The notes beneath the pieces were generated by a model. That model was not told the DNA's origin. It did not search any database and saw only the letters and a list, made by a program, of their open reading frames with translations. From Lactifluus volemus (taxonomy: Eukaryota > Basidiomycota > Agaricomycetes > Russulales > Russulaceae): 64,000 bases of DNA. The DNA lies in the NCBI GenBank assembly GCA_022376515.1, contig WTXI01000199.1, positions 1-64,000 on the forward strand, in the 5' to 3' direction. Shown one piece after another: positions 42,837-51,857 of this stretch (position 1 is its first letter; the number at the start of each line of letters is the position of its first letter). The position numbers and the translations under genes were made by a program.

Positions 42837-42861
42837 CATTAAGCAACATGGACAATTGCTG
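42837..42861 (-). repeat. Right terminal inverted repeat (25 bp)
   Basis: Perfect inverse of 27580-27604. Followed by the target-duplication copy ATGGACAC (42862-42869). Confidence 0.85.
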
Positions 42862-42960
42862 ATGGACACAAGCACCACACAGTTTTTCAAGGTCATCTCT
42901 GCCTCACATGAGATGATTCGCCGTTGCGATGGAGGAACATCATCCGAGTTATCCTAAACT
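42862..42960 (-). pseudogene. Unidentified gene remnant, 5' half
   Basis: About 30 open codons (DDVPPSQRRIISCEAEM, then LKNCVVLVS) end at the element boundary, and the frame continues in phase into 27579-27190 when the element and one duplication are removed. The frame is closed upstream by TAG. Confidence 0.45.
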
Positions 42961-43149
42961 TGAACCCGCCGACGGCTCGGCTTGAAAATGCTTATGGTAC
43001 TGTATGGACAATGTGATTGTGTAGTGAAAGTGTAGTCCATACACTGGCAGTTCTTCAAGTCGAAAAATCGACTCATGACTATATATTGAACCGAGGGCAT
43101 ACGAACTTATAATCTACGGAAAAAGACGAAGGCTTCAGCTTCCATGATT

Positions 43150-43306
43150 CCCCATGCGTGCATGGTACGCACCACGAGCCATGGCTGAGCGCTGAGCCCC
43201 TGACTAGTACCAACCCCCGTGACTTGCCACTGGCCATGGCGATACCGACTCGCTATAAAAAATTGCAAGTCGTGTGGGCCATGGGCCGAGCAGTCTACGA
43301 AGACTC
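43150..43306. repeat. Segmental duplicate of 5390-5530, left part
   Basis: ACGAGCCATGGCTGAGC, then GGGCCATGGGCCGAGCAGTC. It continues at 52201 beyond the 8.9-kb insertion. Confidence 0.75.
43293..43306. repeat. 14-bp target duplication GTCTACGAAGACTC (left)
   Basis: Identical to 52187-52200. The paralogous site near 5500-5517 has one related copy (GTCCACGGGGACTC), which is the empty-site state. Confidence 0.88.
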
Positions 43307-43355
43307 TTTTTTTTTTTTTTTTTTGGAAAGCGCTTTTTATTTGGGAGTTAACTAA

Positions 43356-43506
43356 GGCCCCGTTCGGATGGGCTGCTAACGGTTGACAGACCGGTCTGTC
43401 ACCCGCCAAAAATAGTCATCTGAGTCAGCTATCAGACTTTACTTGTCTATTTTTGGCGGGTGACAGACCGGTCTGTCAGCCGTTAGCAGCCCATCCGAAC
43501 GGGGCC
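43356..43506. mobile_element. Palindromic MITE, PIF/Harbinger-like
   Basis: 151 bp. Terminal inverted repeats of about 60 bp starting GGCCCCGTTCGGATGGGCTG match with a single mismatch around a loop of about 31 bp. The 3-bp target duplication TAA (43353-43355, 43507-43509) and GGCCCCGTTCGG-type ends fit PIF/Harbinger MITEs. No coding capacity. Confidence 0.88.
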
Positions 43507-43992
43507 TAAGACGCTAACTACCTAAATAAAGTGCTAAGTGTCAGGAGATTTACCATCAGCTTATCTTAGCGCGCTGGAGCCGGGCCGGTGGACCGGGGAG
43601 AGGACGAAAATGCATTTACGCACATCCCTGGAAGGGGATAGTGTGGGACTCAGGCCACTTCACCTGGGGTCAGCTATCATGGCCTCCTACCCACTAAAAC
43701 CTCACGATTGTAGAGCCAGTTGTATGGGGGATCCCCATGCTGTCTTAGGATGAGATCCCAGGTGCGGGATATTGTCATGGTGAACTTCTTATTTTGTTTG
43801 ATTTTAGCCGTGATTCTTCATGTTTTTAGTTCGGTGGTTGGTTTGGTGGCTTATGGTGCAGGTAGGTGCACAGATTCTTCATTGTGGGCAGGTTGCCAGT
43901 GGTGCGGGTTGGTGCGTGTGGCTGGCCCGGGCTCCGGGCCGGGGATTGGGATGCGTCAGTTGTTTTGTTGGTGCCCATAATTGTAGTGTAGG

Positions 43993-44436
43993 TGTTAGGG
44001 ACTAGCTGTTCCTAGTTCCTGAGATAGGATCAAGTGTTCAAGGGGGACCAACAGGGACGCGAGTCTAAGTTGGGTCTAACTAAGTTATAGCACTTAGAGG
44101 GCTTCAAGAGGAGAGGGGATCACAAGAAGATTTGTGAGGAGGTTCAAAGGGCTAGTATTGGAGAGAAGTCCAAGCTGGAGAGCAAGGACACAAGTCGAGG
44201 AGTCTTATATACTGTACAGGGCAAAGGGTGAGTGACATCAGTAATGATGTCATGAGCCTGGGTCTAACTACGACGTCATCGAAGTTCTAGGCTGATGATA
44301 TCATAAGGGTCACTATGAGTCAAGAACACGCCGTTCTGTGTCGTACAAGGTGAGGCTCTGTCCGTAAGCGAGAATATAGACGGAAATGAAAAACATGAGG
44401 CAACAGGGAGGCAGAGGTCCAGACGAATCCGTAACA
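43993..44436 (-). repeat. 3' LTR of the 7.9-kb Ty3 element
   Basis: Preceded on the minus strand by the purine-rich AGACGGGAGGTAA (44437-44449), the likely PPT. Confidence 0.92.
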
Positions 44437-44472
44437 TTACCTCCCGTCTTAGGTGATTGTCCCACCAATCAC

Positions 44473-47400
44473 TCAGCACTCCCAGAAGGAGGGGTCCAGG
44501 TTGTGGACGTCGTCGTCGTAGTCATCACTGTACCAGTTCTGCTCGGCCTCGTAGTCGGCTTTCGCATCCTTGGCCCAAGCAGCGGGGCAGCGGTGACTCT
44601 TGTAATTTTCATGCCCTGTTCCAATGAGGCATTCCCCGCCTTTGTGCGGACAGTTGACATGCGGGGTCCAGCAGCGGGCGCCGACGTGCCCAAGTTTGCG
44701 ACAAAGGTTGCAGCGAGTGTTAGGCGGCTGCCACTCCTTGGCTTTCTTCTTTCCCTTCATGTCGCGCGCGCTGGTATAGGGTTTCTTGGTGGTGCGACGA
44801 GGACGTCCCTCTTCACTGCTTCCTGCTCCTCCGCGCATGCGCGTCTCTCTTACCTGCTGTCTGGTTTCTTCGTTGGGCAGGGCGCGAGGAGGTGGCGGTG
44901 GGGCACCTGGGATGACGACGGGTGGTGGGGAGTTGAAGTGACGAGGTGGTGGTCCTCGTATGTCCGCCCTATCACTGAGGATGAAGGGGAGGAGTCTGGT
45001 GGTCGTCCCGGTGGTTCCGAGGCGTCGAATGCTGTCCTCATGCTTCTTGCGGAGGGTGCTGAGGTTCTGCCCCAGTTTCCTCCCTTCCAGCTTCAGCCGT
45101 TCCTTCTCCTCTACCGTCCACCTGTAGCGTTGCACCTCTGCGGTTAGTCCGGGGTCCCCTAGTTGTCTGAGTGCTTCGTCAACGGTGCGGCGGAAGACGT
45201 GGGTAGGGTGGAATAGGACGAGGTCGTCACGACCCGTCTGCTTGTCTGGATGGCTGCGGGCATTAAGGGGGGCTTCAAACGGTCCCTCTCCCGTCTTGGT
45301 ATACCCGGTGATGTAGGAGTCGTCCCTTATGGCGAATTTGACGAACTCCATTTCTATGAATCCCCCTGACTCCGCGTCTTTTATCGTGAAGGAGTAATCG
45401 TGGGGGTCGTCTTCCTCGTAGTGGTGGAACCCTGCTGGGGTAGGGATGGCTCTCTCTGGTATGGGGGTCATGATTCTGGCGCGAGGAGGGGTAGGGAGAC
45501 GCGGTATCTCTTGGATGTCGTCGTCGTCATCCACCGCGGTCTCGGAGGGCGTGGCTGGTATGTAGCGAGGAGAAGAGGGGGCCTCGGATATCGGGGAGGT
45601 GTCTCTTCCCATCAAGAGGTCCTGGATGACCTGGACGTCGACCTGGGCAATTGCTGCAAGGAAGTCCCTATCCTCGGGGCTGTAGACCGCTACTGGGCGG
45701 CGAGGAGTGGGGGGAGAAGAGTTATCAGGGGAGGAAGGCATTGGAGGAGAGACTTGAACAGATCGGATGATGACTTGTCTTCTTTTCTTCGGCTTCGTTT
45801 TTATGTCTTCTGCGAGCGCCTTCTTTGGATGCTTCTGGATAAACTCTTTGAGACAGTCCGGAGCCCGGATGTTCCCTTCTGGTTCCCAAGTGTCATGTGC
45901 TTCGCTGTAGCCCTTCCATCGAACTCTATATTGGCGTTTCCTATTGTTCTTGCCTCCACTCCACCGCATGTCGAGGATTTGATCCACTTCGTACTCCGTT
46001 TCACCTTCGATCAGGTCAGGTGGTGGTTCTTCAAAGTTCTCCCCGTGCTCCTCCGTCTCCTTATATGGTGAGAGGAGGGAGGCATGGAAGACGTTGTGTA
46101 TCTTCCATGAGGCAGGGAGTCGCAGTTTGAAAACCACCGGTGACACGACTTTGGTCACAAGGAAGGGTCCATGCCGTTTGTTGCTTAGTTTGGCAGTGGG
46201 GTGTGTCGTCTTTAGGTTAGTCCCCTCTAGCCAGACTTTCTCGCCTTCATGAAAAGGCCTGTAGTTACGTTGTCCCTTCTTCCTCTGGGCGTAGCGTTGC
46301 AACGTGTTTTGGGCGGCTTTAATTGATCGTTGAGCCTGCTCCCTTACACGTTCCAGGGTACGTTGCCTGTCTTCCAGAAGGGGGACGTTGGTTGTGATCG
46401 GGTGGTCAGGTAGCGAGGGCATGTGTCCCATGAGGAGTTCAAACAGCGTCTTGTTTGTGGTGGCATTAGGCCACGACCTTTGTACGTACTGTGCCATAGG
46501 TAACCAGGTGGCCCAGTCGTCTTGTTCGTAATTCCCATAGATCCTTAAGTACTGCTCCAGCCATTGGTTAGTGCGTTCTGATTGCCCGTCTGTCTGTGGA
46601 TGGTAGGCTGTACTGAGGTTCTGAGCTGACCCCAGTATCCGACAGAGCTCTCGTGCGAAGTTAGCCGTGAAGCGGGGGTCTCGATCTGAGATGACCTTTC
46701 TAGGGGCGCCATAGTGGGGGAACACGTATTCGGCGTACAAGGAGGCTACTCCTGGCGCGTCTATGGTTTTGTTACAGGGGAGGAAGACGGCCGCTTTGGT
46801 ACAGTCGTGGTCAGTGATCGTGAGGATGGAGTCATATCCTTTTGATAGAGGTAGGTCGGTTATCAGGTCTAGGGCTATGGTTTCAAAGGGGGCGGCGTTT
46901 CGTTCTGTGGTGATGGGGAAGATGGGGATCTTAGGCTTGGTGGTGCGACTTTTTGTTGCTTGGCAGACGGCACATCCTTGTACATAGTTTTTGACGAATT
47001 GCTTGACATCGGGCCACCAGTAATCGCGCGTGACAAGCAGGTAGGTGTAAAAAATTCCGGGGTGTCCTGCCGTCTGGTGGTCATGATAGTGAGCAACTAT
47101 CTCCCGTCTCAGGGGGTTGTCTACCACGACAACCGGCTTGTTATCGTGGAACCAGATGTCGTCCCGTCGATGCATGCGAGGGTGGAGTTCTGACCAGTGG
47201 AGGAGTTCCGCAGGGGTGCAAGTTTGTGCCTCAAAGACGCGTTCTTCGAGGGAGGAGAGGCTGATGGCTCTGACGAAGACTGAGTCGGGGAGGACCGTGA
47301 CATCCTGGTTGTCTTCTTTCCCCTGATCATAATCTGGGCGGCGCGAGAGGTGATCCACCTTGTTATACTTCCCGGGCTTGTGGATCAGCTTGTAGTTATA

Positions 47401-49248
47401 TTCCGCAAGTCGTGGGATGTAGCGGGCGACTCTCCGGTTGATTTTCTGTGGGTTGCGCCAATGTTGGAGGTTAGCATGGTCCGTGAACACTAAAACTTCG
47501 TGTCGCGCGCCCAGTAGGAGATGTCGCCAGTTTTCTAGTCCCTTGACTACTGCCATTAGTTCTTGATCGAAGATGTCATAGCCTCGTTCAGCTTCGTTCA
47601 GGGTTTCTGAATGATAGGCTACTGGTCTCTGTTTTCCATTGTCGTCGCGCTGATAGAGGATGGCTCCTATCGCGTACTGGGAGGCGTCAACCTCTAGTTC
47701 GAACTGTTTGGCTTCGTCTGGTCGGAAGAGTACCGGGTCGCTGGTAACTATGTCAATCAGTTTGTTCAGGGCATCTGTACACTCCTGCGTCCATCTGAAC
47801 GTTTGCCCCTTTTTGAGGAGGCTTGTAAGAGGTTTGGCGATGTGAGCGAATCCTCTGATGAATGGTCTTTGGTATCCCAAGACTCCTAGGGTGCTCCGTA
47901 CTTGGGTCACAGTGGATAGTTGTCGCGGCCACGTTGCCAGGCCACTACGCTTGGTTGGGTCTATGCGAATGGTTCCATCCTTCACGTAGATGCCTAGGTA
48001 CTCTACTGCGTCCTTTTCAAATTCGCACTTGGGGAGTTTGAGGAATAGGCTGTGGTCACGGAATACTTGTAGGACCTTCCGCGTTATTAAACGATGGCGG
48101 GCCGGGTCTTTGTGCGTAGCTATCAAGAAGTCGTCCATGTATCCATGACATTCCCCTGGGAATTCGTCGTAGATGGGTTTGAAGACCCTGTCCGCCATTC
48201 GTTGGAAGGTAGCTGGGGAGTTGTTCAGTCCGAATAACATAACGTTGGGATGGTATAATCCGAAGGGGGTTTTGAAGGCTGCCTTCCAACGGTCTTCCTC
48301 CTTGATGCGTATATTGTGGTACCCTGATCGGATGTCAAATTTGGTGAACAGCTCCTTGCCACTAAGTTCCTCCATGATTTGTTCTATTCTTGGCATGGGG
48401 TAGACGTCCCTGACCGTCCACTTGTTGACCTCTCGATAATCTTGAATGGGGCGGAGACTCCCATCTTTCTTTTTGATGAAGAACCAGGGCGTCGACCAAG
48501 GGGAGTTGGATTTCTCGATGTAGTTTTTTTGTTCGTGTTCGTCAATCCACTCCTTTGTGGCCTGTTTCTCCGCTGTGGTCAACGGGTACACTTTGCAATT
48601 GATGACGTCTGGTGCTTCGGGTTTTAATTTGATCGCATGGTCCTCTGGTCTGGATGGGGGGAATCTCTTCGCTCCTTCCTCGGAGAAGACGTCGGCGAAG
48701 TCTCGGTATTGTGGGGGGATTTCCACCTTTTCTTTATCTTTGTGCGCCTTTTCCGCCCACTGCTGCGCCATGTTGACTTTGCTGACTAGGATAATCTCGT
48801 CTCCTTCTTCCCAGGCAGGGTCCACGCGTGCTCGTCGTATTATCATTCGTTCCTGTCTTTTCTTTACTCGGTCGTACCATTTGGCTTCTAGGTGTACTGG
48901 GGGTCCTTCCAGTTGACCAGTTTCCCAGTTAAACTTCGGCTGGAACGCTTTCAGCCAAGGGTATCCCAAGATGATTCGGTCTGAGCCTAGGTTTGAGACA
49001 TAGAAGTTCTGCACTTCTTCCTTGTCTCCTTGTCTGATCCTGAGCTCGCAGTAGTGGGTAAGGGCTCCTGCTGTATTAGCAGAACCGTCGGCGTTGGTGA
49101 TGGTTCGGGGGAGGGGGAGTTTCTGGAGGGCGACGTTTAAGAAAGAGGCGGTGGAGGTGTCCATGAGATTTTCTGTGGCTCCGCTGTCCACAAGGGTTTT
49201 TACTTCGGCCATTCGCTGCATGGATCGGTAGGGCACATTCAAAATCAT
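44473..49248 (-). CDS. pol: Pol polyprotein (protease, RT, RNase H, integrase, chromodomain, C-terminal zinc-knuckle extension)
   Basis: 1591 codons from the first ATG. Protease DSGATENLMD (residues 21-30). RT with FDIRSGYHNIRIKEEDRWK and catalytic YMDDFLIA (about 370). RNase H (LEVDASQYAIGAILYQ, FTDHANLQHW). Integrase zinc region GHPGIFYTYLL...CAVCQATK and core ITDHDCTKAA, SDRDPRFTANFA, YHPQTDGQSERTN. Chromodomain VRWKGYSEAHDTWEPEGN (about 1115). Some 440 further residues end in a cysteine cluster CNLCRKLGHVGARC...CPHKGGEC. The open frame extends upstream of the ATG into the end of gag, so Pol is probably made as Gag-Pol by -1 frameshifting. No lesions seen. Confidence 0.93.
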   Translation of the reverse strand: MILNVPYRSMQRMAEVKTLVDSGATENLMDTSTASFLNVALQKLPLPRTITNADGSANTAGALTHYCELRIRQGDKEEVQNFYVSNLGSDRIILGYPWLKAFQPKFNWETGQLEGPPVHLEAKWYDRVKKRQERMIIRRARVDPAWEEGDEIILVSKVNMAQQWAEKAHKDKEKVEIPPQYRDFADVFSEEGAKRFPPSRPEDHAIKLKPEAPDVINCKVYPLTTAEKQATKEWIDEHEQKNYIEKSNSPWSTPWFFIKKKDGSLRPIQDYREVNKWTVRDVYPMPRIEQIMEELSGKELFTKFDIRSGYHNIRIKEEDRWKAAFKTPFGLYHPNVMLFGLNNSPATFQRMADRVFKPIYDEFPGECHGYMDDFLIATHKDPARHRLITRKVLQVFRDHSLFLKLPKCEFEKDAVEYLGIYVKDGTIRIDPTKRSGLATWPRQLSTVTQVRSTLGVLGYQRPFIRGFAHIAKPLTSLLKKGQTFRWTQECTDALNKLIDIVTSDPVLFRPDEAKQFELEVDASQYAIGAILYQRDDNGKQRPVAYHSETLNEAERGYDIFDQELMAVVKGLENWRHLLLGARHEVLVFTDHANLQHWRNPQKINRRVARYIPRLAEYNYKLIHKPGKYNKVDHLSRRPDYDQGKEDNQDVTVLPDSVFVRAISLSSLEERVFEAQTCTPAELLHWSELHPRMHRRDDIWFHDNKPVVVVDNPLRREIVAHYHDHQTAGHPGIFYTYLLVTRDYWWPDVKQFVKNYVQGCAVCQATKSRTTKPKIPIFPITTERNAAPFETIALDLITDLPLSKGYDSILTITDHDCTKAAVFLPCNKTIDAPGVASLYAEYVFPHYGAPRKVISDRDPRFTANFARELCRILGSAQNLSTAYHPQTDGQSERTNQWLEQYLRIYGNYEQDDWATWLPMAQYVQRSWPNATTNKTLFELLMGHMPSLPDHPITTNVPLLEDRQRTLERVREQAQRSIKAAQNTLQRYAQRKKGQRNYRPFHEGEKVWLEGTNLKTTHPTAKLSNKRHGPFLVTKVVSPVVFKLRLPASWKIHNVFHASLLSPYKETEEHGENFEEPPPDLIEGETEYEVDQILDMRWSGGKNNRKRQYRVRWKGYSEAHDTWEPEGNIRAPDCLKEFIQKHPKKALAEDIKTKPKKRRQVIIRSVQVSPPMPSSPDNSSPPTPRRPVAVYSPEDRDFLAAIAQVDVQVIQDLLMGRDTSPISEAPSSPRYIPATPSETAVDDDDDIQEIPRLPTPPRARIMTPIPERAIPTPAGFHHYEEDDPHDYSFTIKDAESGGFIEMEFVKFAIRDDSYITGYTKTGEGPFEAPLNARSHPDKQTGRDDLVLFHPTHVFRRTVDEALRQLGDPGLTAEVQRYRWTVEEKERLKLEGRKLGQNLSTLRKKHEDSIRRLGTTGTTTRLLPFILSDRADIRGPPPRHFNSPPPVVIPGAPPPPPRALPNEETRQQVRETRMRGGAGSSEEGRPRRTTKKPYTSARDMKGKKKAKEWQPPNTRCNLCRKLGHVGARCWTPHVNCPHKGGECLIGTGHENYKSHRCPAAWAKDAKADYEAEQNWYSDDYDDDVHNLDPSFWEC

Positions 49249-49319
49249 AGAATTCCGAGTCCTAATACCGATCCGATACAGTTCTATAGCTCTTTCCCAG
49301 GCCGGTGGGTTAGAGCCGC

Positions 49320-51062
49320 CTAAAAACCCTCGTCTTTCAGCATGCTGTCCATGAGTTCTTCGCGTTGCTCTCTGGACATTCCTCTGACTTTTCCTAGAAA
49401 GTCTTTCTTGTCGTCGTCCTCCTCTGGTTCTTCACTTGGCTCCACGCTAACTGTGGAGACTTCTTTTGTTACTACACGTTTGGGCACGGTCTTCCAGGTG
49501 TTCGTCCTTCCTTTTTTCTTGGGGCAGACCCTGGCCATGTGTCCTGGTTCTTTGCAGAAGAAGCAAGCTCCTTTCTTCATGAGGTTGTCTTTTTCTGCGT
49601 CCGTCATGGCGTTGACTTGGACGTTGTCTACGTCCATGGCGTCGGAGCGTCGGTCCTTCTGTCTGTTCTTGGCGCGTTCCTGCCAGGTGCGTCTGCCGTC
49701 TTTGCTTTCTTTGTACTTTTTGACACGCTCCTGGAATCCGTGCGCACCCCACTCCGCCCATTTGGCTTGCTCGGCTCTTGCCGCATCTGCCCATTGCTGG
49801 AAGGTGCGCGGGGCTGGATTGATGTGGTAGAGGGCGTTGTGTAGTGCTTGCTGGAGTCCCTGTCGGAACATGATGATGGTTCCTTTGTCCTGAAGGCTTC
49901 TGTTTGCCTTCCTGGCAAGTTCCGTGAAGTCGCTGATGTAGGTGTCCAGTTCTCCTCCCTTCATCTGAAGGTTGGAGAGGTTTCTCTCTGCGTTCTGTTC
50001 TGCCGCCGTGTCCTGGAACGCGCTTCTAAATTCGTCTGCGAAAGTGTCCCACAGCCATTGGTTGTCGTAACCGACTGGGTTCACATTTCGCGTCGTAACG
50101 TTGTGAAGCCATTGAACCTGGGTCCTGTTCCAGTTGGCGACTTTGGGTCCTTTGATGTAGGACAGACAGTTGGCGACTCTTTGGTAGGGAAGGGCGAAGG
50201 CGTAGTTGAAAGTGTTGTTGAGGCAAAAGAGGTTCCATTCGTCCATGAAGTCATCCGCTTTCTGTCTATCTCCATCAAAGATGGTAGGCGGTCGTCCAGT
50301 GGGCGCTCCCATGAGGTAGCCTGGCCCCGGCATTGGTCCTTGTGGCAGTCCGCCTCCTGGGGGCCCTCCTCCTGGGGGCCCTGCTGGGGGCCAGCCTGGG
50401 GGTCCTCCTCCATGAGGTGGGGCTTGAGGTGGTCCTTGTGGCGGGCCCTGAGGTGGCCCTTGAGGCGGGCCTGGAGGTGGTGCTCCTCCTTGGTTGAGTA
50501 CCCATCCTTGATCGACAATCGGAGGGAGTGGTCCTCCTCCTCTTATCGCTAGGTTGGCCACAGCTGTCAGTGCTTCGGTCATGGTTGCTCTGACTTGTAT
50601 CGGTTCTGGTTCTATAGTGATGGCGTCCACTTGCTCTGCAAGGTGGGTCATTGGGGTGTTCGCTGGTGGCTCTTGGTAAGAGTGGGTGGATAGGGGGGTC
50701 GTTGGTTCTGGTTCCCCCGTGCTCCCATCATCTTCACTGTCTTCCCTTATTGCGTTAAGAGCGCGATTGTTCGGGTGTTGGGCATCAGTCTCGTGCCACC
50801 ATCCTGCTCCTGCTGCTTCATTGAGTCTGAGCGCAGGACAGGATTTGAGTATTTCATGGTGGCGTAGCACAGCGTGCCAGACGTCGTTGATGAATTCTAC
50901 GCGGACGGACTCTCCTTCTTGCGCTGCGCAGTAACACCGGTCTGTGGGATTCCAGTATATACCGCCTTTCACGTGCGTAGGTAAGTCGTCGTTGTATCGG
51001 GTGGGCACTGGGATCAGTGTTTCGTTGTCGGGGAATTCTATTCTGAGGAGGGTCGCGCTCAT
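49320..51062 (-). CDS. gag: Gag polyprotein
   Basis: 580 codons. A Pro/Gly-rich linker near residues 185-250 is followed by the capsid-like retrotransposon Gag domain (FDGDRQKADDFMDEWNLFC, FRSAFQDTAAEQNAERNLSN, LDTYISDFTELARKA). Then comes a basic stretch and a zinc knuckle CFFCKEPGHMARVC (CX2CX4HX4C) that binds the element RNA. It ends GAG GGT TTT TAG, where the slippery heptamer lies. Confidence 0.9.
   Translation of the reverse strand: MSATLLRIEFPDNETLIPVPTRYNDDLPTHVKGGIYWNPTDRCYCAAQEGESVRVEFINDVWHAVLRHHEILKSCPALRLNEAAGAGWWHETDAQHPNNRALNAIREDSEDDGSTGEPEPTTPLSTHSYQEPPANTPMTHLAEQVDAITIEPEPIQVRATMTEALTAVANLAIRGGGPLPPIVDQGWVLNQGGAPPPGPPQGPPQGPPQGPPQAPPHGGGPPGWPPAGPPGGGPPGGGLPQGPMPGPGYLMGAPTGRPPTIFDGDRQKADDFMDEWNLFCLNNTFNYAFALPYQRVANCLSYIKGPKVANWNRTQVQWLHNVTTRNVNPVGYDNQWLWDTFADEFRSAFQDTAAEQNAERNLSNLQMKGGELDTYISDFTELARKANRSLQDKGTIIMFRQGLQQALHNALYHINPAPRTFQQWADAARAEQAKWAEWGAHGFQERVKKYKESKDGRRTWQERAKNRQKDRRSDAMDVDNVQVNAMTDAEKDNLMKKGACFFCKEPGHMARVCPKKKGRTNTWKTVPKRVVTKEVSTVSVEPSEEPEEDDDKKDFLGKVRGMSREQREELMDSMLKDEGF
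49323..49329 (-). promoter_or_regulatory. Putative -1 ribosomal frameshift site GGGTTTT
   Basis: Read on the minus strand in the gag frame as G GGT TTT followed by TAG, it fits the X XXY YYZ rule exactly. The -1 frame reads GGG TTT TTA GGC and stays open through the pol ATG at 49248. This would fuse Gag to Pol. Any downstream stimulatory structure is not assessed. Confidence 0.7.
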
Positions 51063-51117
51063 ATTGCAACTGCAAGTACGCTGACTTCTGAGGCAGTTCT
51101 GGCAAAGGGATGAGAAT

Positions 51118-51384
51118 CTAGGCGCCGTCGTGTTCTAGTTCCGGGTCAAGCGTTTCCAATAGGATCGTCTCGCTTCTGTAGTCTTCTAGACTGTCGCTCA
51201 GGATCTCGTCTGCCTGCTCAATGGTCTGAGCAAGTTCGTGGAGTTCCGTCAGGAGCCTTCGCTTCTTTTCACCTGTAGCTAGGTCGAGTAGGAGGAGTAC
51301 CGTGTAGTATTCCTGCTCCGCGGAGATCCGGATGGCAAGTGCCTCTACCAGATATTCAATGCGGTCGTTCAGAGGTTCTGCCAC
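51118..51384 (-). CDS. Small ORF ahead of gag in the 7.9-kb element
   Basis: 88 codons (MAEPLNDRIEYLVEALAIR...), acidic and mostly helical, with leucine heptads suggesting a coiled coil. It lies between the 5' LTR and gag in the leader. It may be a separate product or an upstream ORF affecting gag translation; no family recognised. Confidence 0.5.
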   Translation of the reverse strand: MAEPLNDRIEYLVEALAIRISAEQEYYTVLLLLDLATGEKKRRLLTELHELAQTIEQADEILSDSLEDYRSETILLETLDPELEHDGA

Positions 51385-51414
51385 CTTTCAGTGGTGTGTG
51401 GGAGCTTGGACTTA

Positions 51415-51857
51415 TGTTAGGGACTAGCTGTTCCTAGTTCCTGAGATAGGATCAAGTGTTCAAGGGGACCAACAGGGACGCGAGTCTAAGTTGGGTCTAA
51501 CTAAGTTATAGCACTTAGAGGGCTTCAAGAGGAGAGGGGATCACAAGGAGATTTGTGAGGAGGTTCAAAGGGCTAGTATTGGAGAGAAGTCCAAGCTGGA
51601 GAGCAAGGACACAAGTCGAGGAGTCTTATACACTGTACAGGGCAAAGGGTGAGTGACATCAGTAATGATGTCATGAGCCTGGGTCTAACTACGACGTCAT
51701 CGAAGTTCTAGGCTGATGATATCATAAGGGTCACTATGAGTCAAGAACACGCCGTTCTGTGTCGTACAAGGTGAGGCTCTGTCCGTAAGCGAGAATATAG
51801 ACGGAAATGAAAAACATGAGGCAACAGGGAGGCAGAGGTCCAGACGAATCCGTAACA
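51415..51857 (-). repeat. 5' LTR of the 7.9-kb Ty3 element
   Basis: Differs from the other LTR by one G in a run and two substitutions, neither at CpG. Confidence 0.92.

Larger units (their letters stand above)
27580..42861. mobile_element. 15.3-kb TIR DNA transposon, non-autonomous, carrying ATP1 fragments and a nested Ty3 element
   Basis: Its ends are a perfect 25-bp inverted repeat starting CAGCAATTGTCCATGTTGCT (27580-27604 and 42837-42861), flanked by a degenerate 8-bp duplication. Inside both ends are many copies of TTAAGCAC/GTGCTTAA, the subterminal-motif style known from hAT elements. Without the Ty3 insertion (28045-39176 plus one 5-bp duplication) it is about 4.1 kb. No transposase was found. 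Its interior carries pieces of the nuclear gene for mitochondrial ATP synthase alpha and a Pro/Ala/Ser-type low-complexity tract. Joining its flanks over one target duplication keeps the host frame open. Confidence 0.75.
43993..51857 (-). mobile_element. 7.9-kb Ty3-type LTR retrotransposon (chromovirus), apparently intact
   Basis: LTRs 43993-44436 and 51415-51857 (444/443 bp, two substitutions and one indel) end TGTTAG...GTAACA, and a perfect 5-bp duplication GTAGG occurs at 43988-43992 and 51858-51862. Minus-strand order: 5' LTR, small ORF (51118-51384), gag (49320-51062), pol (44473-49248), PPT, 3' LTR. All frames are open, so it may be competent. Confidence 0.93.
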
